Source of the DNA: Thiofaba sp049322715
GTDB lineage: Bacteria; Pseudomonadota; Gammaproteobacteria; Halothiobacillales; Halothiobacillaceae
Assembly (NCBI GenBank): GCA_049322715.1
Contig: JBMOQP010000007.1
Span: forward strand, 1 to 27,502
Length of the DNA: 27,502 bases
Direction of reading: 5' to 3'
The notes under the pieces are model-generated. The model did no database searches. It was not told the DNA's origin and saw only the letters and a program-made list of their open reading frames with translations. The translations under genes were made by a program, and so were the position numbers. This document shows, in pieces, positions 23,181 through 27,502 of this stretch; position 1 is the first letter of the stretch; the number at the start of each line of letters is the position of its first letter.

Positions 23181-24408
23181 ATGGCTGTCCATGGGGCTCC
23201 TTGCCCTCGCGGTTGCCCTTGGCGGCTGCAGCGGCAAGCGTGACCATGTCGAACCGCCGGCCAAGCTGACCGACATCCAGGCGAGCTTCACCCCGCGCGA
23301 GGCCTGGTCCGCATCCATCGGCAGCGCTGATGGCAGCGGGCTGCTCAGCCTGGCTCCGTTCGTCGCCGAAGGCCTGGTGGTCGCGGTTGACACGCGCGGC
23401 CAGGTGAGCGCGCATGATGCCGCCAGTGGTGCCCTGCGCTGGCGGAGCGAGGTCGGCTTCGCCGTCAGTGGCGGCGTGGGCGGCGGCATGGGTCTGGTGC
23501 TGGTCAACGGCCGCAGGGGCGAACTGGCGGCACTGGACCTCGCCACTGGCGAGCCGCGCTGGCGCGTGGAGACCGGCAGTCTGGCCTACGCCCCGGCCGT
23601 GGTCGGTGCGGGACGCGTCGCCCTGCGCGGCGCCGACGGCCGCCTGCTGGTGCTCGACGCGGCGAACGGCGAACGCCTGTGGGCGGACACCCGCCCCGTG
23701 CCGCCGCTCTCCCTACAGGGCACCGGCCGCCCACTACTGCTCGAGGACGCGGTGATCGCCGGCTTCGACAACGGCGAAGTGGGGGCTTATGCCCTTGCCA
23801 ACGGCCGCAAGCTGTTCACCGTCACCGTCGCCCTGCCCGGCGGCCGTTCCGAGGTGGAGCGCATGGTGGATGTGGACAGCACCCCGCTGCTCGATCGCGG
23901 CGTGATCTATGCACTGGCCTACCAAGGCCGCCTGGTAGCGATCGACGCCGCCACCACCCAGACCCTCTGGGGGCGCGAGCTGTCCGGCTTCAGCGACCTG
24001 GCGCAAGACCGAGGGGCGCTTTACCTGACCGACGCGCGTGGCGCGGTGATGGCCGTCGACAAGCGCAGCGGCAAGTCGCTGTGGACCCAGGATGCCCTGC
24101 TTCACCGCGGCGTGACCGGCCCGGCCCTGGCCGACGGCATGGTCGTGGTGGGGGACCGCGAGGGCTACCTGCACTGGCTGTCGGCCGAGGACGGCCGCCT
24201 TCTGGCCCGCCTGCGTCCGGTCAGCAGCGCGCTGACCGGCGCGCCGCGCACCGACGGCGAGCGCCTGTACGTGCAGGGGCGCGACGGACGGCTGGTCGCC
24301 GTGAGCGCCAACAACGCCGTCGGGAACGGCGTTGGGTCGCCGCAAGGCGACACCCGAAGGGCGGAACCCAAGGATGAGTTCCGCCGCCCGACGCCCTCGA
24401 CGCCCTGA
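23155..24408 (+). CDS. bamB: Outer-membrane assembly lipoprotein BamB
   Basis: 417 residues. Beta-propeller lipoprotein of the BAM complex that folds outer-membrane proteins. Signal peptide with lipobox L22-G-G-C25. PQQ-like propeller blades repeat: GQVSAHDAASGALRWRSEVG, GELAALDLATGEPRWRVETG, GRLLVLDAANGERLWADT, GRLVAIDAATTQTLWGREL, GAVMAVDKRSGKSLWTQDA, GYLHWLSAEDGRLLARLRP. ATG 23155 has GGGAGGA at 23141-23147. The family's normal end is the last blade strand DGRLVAVSA; the final ~33 residues come from a type A element (24313-24385). E. coli BamB is 392 residues, so the tail explains the excess. Confidence 0.96.
   Translation: MARLSKRTEWLSMGLLALAVALGGCSGKRDHVEPPAKLTDIQASFTPREAWSASIGSADGSGLLSLAPFVAEGLVVAVDTRGQVSAHDAASGALRWRSEVGFAVSGGVGGGMGLVLVNGRRGELAALDLATGEPRWRVETGSLAYAPAVVGAGRVALRGADGRLLVLDAANGERLWADTRPVPPLSLQGTGRPLLLEDAVIAGFDNGEVGAYALANGRKLFTVTVALPGGRSEVERMVDVDSTPLLDRGVIYALAYQGRLVAIDAATTQTLWGRELSGFSDLAQDRGALYLTDARGAVMAVDKRSGKSLWTQDALLHRGVTGPALADGMVVVGDREGYLHWLSAEDGRLLARLRPVSSALTGAPRTDGERLYVQGRDGRLVAVSANNAVGNGVGSPQGDTRRAEPKDEFRRPTPSTP
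24313..24385 (+). repeat. Palindromic element, type A, copy A3 (bamB 3' end / next gene's start)
   Basis: 73 bp. AACGCCGT / ACGGCGTT; GTCGC-CGCAAG-GCGAC; GGCGGAACCC (24360-24369) / GAGTTCCGCC (24376-24385), one mismatch, loop AAGGAT. Its loop ATG (24374) is in frame with the following gene. Confidence 0.93.
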
Positions 24409-25819
24409 GGCTGGCCCCGCTCGTCCGATTGCCGTGTCGAAGTCTCGTTTCCTGGCCCCCTGGGCGTTGCCGCTCTGGGGGCTTCTGCTTTTGGCGTTGC
24501 TCGCCTGGCTTGCGCCGCGCCAGACCGGCAAGTTCGCGGAGCAGGCCCTGCCCGGCGTGCTGGTCGAGGTGTCCCGCAGTCTCCAGGGGCAGGCGACGCT
24601 CGAAGCCTATGCGCGGGGCTGGCGGAATGCCCGGGCGAGGATCCTTCTCACGCACGCGGGACTGCGCGATCCCGTCGCCCTCGAGGTGAACCTGCGCCAC
24701 GGCCCCTGGCTGGGCGAGGAGGGGTTCGGCTGGCTTTCGGCCCGCATTCCCTGGCCGGAGCAGGGGGGGATCGTGCCCTTCCCGCCGGGCGAACGGCTCG
24801 AGCTGCGCCTGCGGATCGACCTGCTCGGCCGTGCAAGGCTTTGTCTCTGGCGCCTGACGGGCAAGACCAGCGACAAGCTGGGCGAGGTGCGGATCGAGAT
24901 CAACGCCGTCCGGAACGGCGTTGGGTCGCCGCAAGGAGACCCCCGAAGGGCGGAATCCAAGGATGGATTCCGCCGCGATCTGGCAAGCCTGATCGGCGAG
25001 ACCCGCCTGCCCGGCCTGCTGCTCAACTCCAGCCGGGGCGAGGTGCGCCTGGCCGAGGTGGACCTGCGGCTGAGGCTGGAAAGGCAGGAGGGCAGGCTGG
25101 CCGGCATCATCGGACTCGATGCACGGCGCGCGGCCCTTGGGCGAGGCGACGGGGCCTGGCTGATCGAACAGCCCTGGCTGGACCTGACCCTGGGCGAGCG
25201 CGATAACGATGTCCTCGGGAACGGCGCCGGGACGCGAAGCGTCACCCGGAGGGCTGAATCCACGGATGGATTCAGCCGCCTGGAGCTGCGCTGGACCGGC
25301 GTGCGGGGCGGCCAGATCCAGGGACCGCTGCATGTAGCCATGCGCTGGCGAGACGTGAACTGGACCGCCCTGCGAGCAAGCCTCGATCGGCGAGCCCTGC
25401 GCCTGAACGACCCGCAGCGCATGCGTCGTCAGCTGGATCGCCTCGGCCTGGCGCTGGGGGAAGGCGAGATCGTGCTGGAGCGCCTCGCCCTCGAGCAACC
25501 CTCTGGCCGGCTCGATCTCGAAGGCCTGCTGCGCGGCCGCGAGGCAGCCAGCGGCCTGCGCCGCCTGCACCTGGACCTGCGCCTCGGAATGGAGCGCCCC
25601 GTGGCCGTGCAGCTGCTCCGCGCCAGCCGCTGGGTGCAGGACGAGGCGGCGGCGGAGCGCCTCATCGCCGCCCTGCGCGAGCAACACATCCTGGTGGACG
25701 ATGACACCATGCTGCGCGGCGCCCTCACCCTGTGGGACGGTGCCCTGACCCTCTCGGGCCGGCCTATGGTGCTGGAGGACGTGCTGGCCCCACCATTGAA
25801 TTCCGACGGCATGGACTGA
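24374..25819 (+). CDS. DUF945/YdgA-like envelope protein with two inserted palindromic elements
   Basis: 481 residues from ATG 24374. A single N-terminal membrane segment (WALPLWGLLLLALLAWLAP) is followed by TGKFAEQALP and LEAYARGWRNARARILL, then long stretches of alternating beta strands and a C-terminal LTLWDGALTLSGRPMVLEDVL. This resembles the DUF945 (YdgA/YihF) family of inner-membrane-anchored periplasmic proteins of unknown function; identification is moderate. Start choice is open: ATG 24374 lies in the hairpin loop of element A3, inside the end of bamB, with GAAGGG 12 bases upstream; GTG 24434 would place the membrane segment at residue ~8 as in relatives but has no ribosome-binding site. 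Elements A4 and A5 are read through in frame and add about 25 residues each. Confidence 0.7.
   Translation: MSSAARRPRRPEAGPARPIAVSKSRFLAPWALPLWGLLLLALLAWLAPRQTGKFAEQALPGVLVEVSRSLQGQATLEAYARGWRNARARILLTHAGLRDPVALEVNLRHGPWLGEEGFGWLSARIPWPEQGGIVPFPPGERLELRLRIDLLGRARLCLWRLTGKTSDKLGEVRIEINAVRNGVGSPQGDPRRAESKDGFRRDLASLIGETRLPGLLLNSSRGEVRLAEVDLRLRLERQEGRLAGIIGLDARRAALGRGDGAWLIEQPWLDLTLGERDNDVLGNGAGTRSVTRRAESTDGFSRLELRWTGVRGGQIQGPLHVAMRWRDVNWTALRASLDRRALRLNDPQRMRRQLDRLGLALGEGEIVLERLALEQPSGRLDLEGLLRGREAASGLRRLHLDLRLGMERPVAVQLLRASRWVQDEAAAERLIAALREQHILVDDDTMLRGALTLWDGALTLSGRPMVLEDVLAPPLNSDGMD
24902..24974 (+). repeat. Palindromic element, type A, copy A4
   Basis: 73 bp. AACGCCGT / ACGGCGTT around CCGGA region; GGCGGAATCC (24949-24958) / GGATTCCGCC (24965-24974), loop AAGGAT. 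Translated NAVRNGVGSPQGDPRR... in the DUF945-like protein, in the same frame as in bamB. Confidence 0.95.
25205..25277 (+). repeat. Palindromic element, type A, copy A5
   Basis: 73 bp. First hairpin decayed on its left arm; GACGC / GCGTC intact; GGCTGAATCC (25252-25261) / GGATTCAGCC (25268-25277), loop ACGGAT. The stem shows a compensated G-C to T-A change relative to A4. Encodes GNGAGTRSVTRRAESTDGF. Confidence 0.92.
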
Positions 25820-25887
25820 ACATTCATGCCGCATAATCAACGACATTGTACCGGGACCCCCCCGGCGCGTACCGAGCGAATCCACGC

Positions 25888-27312
25888 ATGAAACCCGTCA
25901 TTGCCCTGGTGGGCCGACCCAACGTCGGCAAATCCACCCTCTTCAACCAGCTGACCCGCTCGCGCGACGCCCTCGTCGCCGACCTGCCCGGCCTCACCCG
26001 CGACCGCAAGTATGGCAGCGCGCGCCTCGGCGATCGCGACGTCATCGTCATCGACACTGGCGGCCTGTCCGGCGAGGAGGCCGTGCTCGACGAGCGCATG
26101 GCCGAGCAGACCTGGCGCGCGGTCGACGAGGCCGACGTGGTGCTGTTCCTGGTCGACGCGCGCGCTGGGCTCACCGCCGCCGACGAGCACGTGGCCGGGC
26201 AGCTGCGGCGCAAGAACAAGCCCATCATCCTGGTCACCAACAAGATGGACGGCGCGGACGAGGCCAGCGTGCTGGCCGAGTTCAGCATCCTGGGCCTTGG
26301 CGAGGCGGTGCGTCTGGTCGCCGCCCACGGGCGCGGCCTGCATGGGTTGACCGAGCGGGTCCTTGCCCAGCTGCCGCCGGCGCCTGAGGAACTGGATGAC
26401 GAGGCCATCGACGCCGCCGGCATGAAGGTCGCCATCATCGGCCGTCCAAACGTCGGCAAGTCCACCTTGGTCAACCGCCTGCTCGGCGAGGAGCGCATGG
26501 TGACCATGGACATGCCGGGCACCACGCGCGATTCGGTGTTCATCCCCTTCGAGCACAAGGGCAAGCCCGTCACCCTGATCGACACCGCGGGCGTGCGCCG
26601 CCGCGGCCGGGTGAACGACATGATCGAGAAGTTCAGCGTGGTGAAGACCCTGCAGGCGATCGACGCCGCGCAGGTGGTCGTGCTGGTGCTGGACGCGCGC
26701 GAGGGCATCGTCGACCAGGACCTTCACCTGCTCGGCTTCGTCATCGAGCGCGGCCGCGCCCTGATCGTCGCGGTCAACAAATGGGATGGACTGGACAACC
26801 ACCACCGCGAGCGGGTCAAGACCGAGCTCGACCGCCGCCTGGCCTTCGTCGACTACGCCGAAACCCTGTTCATTTCCGCCCTGCACGGATCCAACGTCGG
26901 CCTCTTGATGGACAAGGTTACGATGGCCCATGCCTCGGCGGGCATCAAGCTCGCCACGCCGAAGCTGACCGAGGCGCTGGAAGTGGCGCAGTTCAGGCAC
27001 CAGCCGCCGCTGGTCAACGGGCGCCGCATCAAACTGCGCTACGCCCACCAGGGCGGCCGCTTCCCGCCCACCATTGTCATCCACGGCAAGCAGACCGACC
27101 GCCTGCCGGGCGCCTACAAGCGCTACCTGGAGAAGTTCTTCCGCGACCAGTTCAAGCTGTACGCCACCCCGGTGCGGCTGGAGTTCAAGACGGACGAGAA
27201 CCCCTACCAACCGGTCGCGACGCGCAACACCAAGTCGCTCATGGAGCACCTGAAGGAGAAGCGCGACCGCCGCCTGGCAAAGAACAAGGGGCGCCGCGAG
27301 GGCAACAAGTAA
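25888..27312 (+). CDS. der: Ribosome-assembly GTPase Der (EngA)
   Basis: 474 residues. Essential double GTPase for 50S subunit maturation. First G domain: GRPNVGKST at residues 9-17, DLPGLTRDR, DTGGLSGEE, NKMDGADE. Second G domain: GRPNVGKST from residue 185, MPGTTRDSVFIPFE, DTAGVRRRG, NKWDGLD. C-terminal KH-like domain from ~residue 355 (RHQPPLVNGRRIKLRYAHQGG, PPTIVIHGKQTDRLPGAYKRYLEKFF) ending in a Lys/Arg-rich tail. ATG 25888 gives MKPVIALVGRPNVGKS; the longer open frame from 25846 is intergenic. The 68-bp gap before it contains a possible -10 (CATAAT, 25832-25837). Confidence 0.98.
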   Translation: MKPVIALVGRPNVGKSTLFNQLTRSRDALVADLPGLTRDRKYGSARLGDRDVIVIDTGGLSGEEAVLDERMAEQTWRAVDEADVVLFLVDARAGLTAADEHVAGQLRRKNKPIILVTNKMDGADEASVLAEFSILGLGEAVRLVAAHGRGLHGLTERVLAQLPPAPEELDDEAIDAAGMKVAIIGRPNVGKSTLVNRLLGEERMVTMDMPGTTRDSVFIPFEHKGKPVTLIDTAGVRRRGRVNDMIEKFSVVKTLQAIDAAQVVVLVLDAREGIVDQDLHLLGFVIERGRALIVAVNKWDGLDNHHRERVKTELDRRLAFVDYAETLFISALHGSNVGLLMDKVTMAHASAGIKLATPKLTEALEVAQFRHQPPLVNGRRIKLRYAHQGGRFPPTIVIHGKQTDRLPGAYKRYLEKFFRDQFKLYATPVRLEFKTDENPYQPVATRNTKSLMEHLKEKRDRRLAKNKGRREGNK

Positions 27313-27343
27313 GTCCTGTGACGGAGGCAGGGAGGCCTCGAAA

Positions 27344-27387
27344 CAAGAAAGGCGGGTCGCACCCTTCCGGATGGCCCGCCTTGCTTG
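27344..27387 (+). terminator. Stem-loop terminator candidate after der
   Basis: CAAGAAAGGCGGG (27344-27356) pairs with CCCGCCTTGCTTG (27375-27387) with one mismatch, loop of 18 bases. No long T run follows directly; a second hairpin comes next. Confidence 0.6.
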
Positions 27388-27395
27388 TGGCAAGA

Positions 27396-27425
27396 CAGAA
27401 AACCTCCTTCCCTGGAGTTTTTCTG
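27396..27425 (+). terminator. Second hairpin after der
   Basis: CAGAAAA (27396-27402) pairs with TTTTCTG (27419-27425), and CTCC with GGAG inside. The TTTTT at 27418-27422 is part of the right arm. Likely works with the hairpin before it; A-rich on the left, so it could also terminate transcripts from the right. Confidence 0.55.
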
Positions 27426-27461
27426 TTCGCTCCGTCGCGGTACACGCCCGCGACGCTCTCG

Positions 27462-27502
27462 AAGGCCGCTCTCGACAGCCGATCTCGAGGGCCGTACCCC
27501 GC
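27462..27502 (+). repeat. Palindromic element, type B, copy B6 (cut by window edge)
   Basis: 27462-27500 matches 17964-18002 at 36 of 39 bases (GCTCTCGA..GCCGATCTCGA..GGCCGTACCCC). The apical hairpin would lie beyond the window. Confidence 0.85.

Overview
This is high-GC (visibly well over 60%) chromosomal DNA from a gammaproteobacterium. The gene orders queA-tgt-yajC-secD-secF, suhB/trmJ-cysE-iscR-isc genes-ndk-rlmN-pilF-rodZ-ispG-hisS-yfgM-bamB-der and a tRNA-Leu beside queA are typical of that class. A Chromatiales/Ectothiorhodospiraceae-like host is my guess, not something the sequence proves. Almost every gene is a conserved housekeeping gene and almost all are on the + strand. Only suhB and the tRNA are on the - strand.

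Layout. 1-2460: the C-terminal end of a large acidic secreted protein, preceded by 37 consecutive proline codons, then a TolC-type outer-membrane channel (probably a type I secretion pair) and a clear terminator. 2473-3663: a small lipoprotein and a DUF6065 protein, both of unknown function. 3761-3847: tRNA-Leu(CAA), - strand. 3933-9513: queuosine synthesis (queA, tgt) and Sec translocon accessory genes (yajC, secD, secF), ending in a bidirectional terminator shared with convergent suhB. 10416-15812: trmJ, cysE, then an iron-sulfur cluster operon (iscR, iscA, hscB, hscA, fdx, iscX) that lacks iscS and iscU at the place where they normally stand. 15813-16285: a gene-free, hairpin-rich stretch. 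16286-27312: ndk, rlmN, pilF, rodZ, ispG, hisS, yfgM, bamB, a DUF945-like gene and der.

The most unusual content is a family of small modular palindromic elements (about 45-105 bp) present at least twelve times. Eleven copies carry a hairpin of variable, covarying stem; nine of these have a hexaloop of the form ANGGAT closed by a C-G pair, and two have a five-base AGGAY loop. The twelfth is cut by the window edge. Most copies lie inside coding sequence and are translated in frame: the C-terminal tails of QueA, RlmN and BamB, the interior of HisS and of the DUF945-like protein (twice), and the N-termini of PilF and RodZ. In pilF, rodZ and the DUF945-like gene an ATG in the apical loop is in frame with the gene, so the element may supply the start codon. 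The style recalls Rickettsia palindromic elements. The loop matches the known RNA-binding signature of CsrA/RsmE proteins, which is an inference to test.
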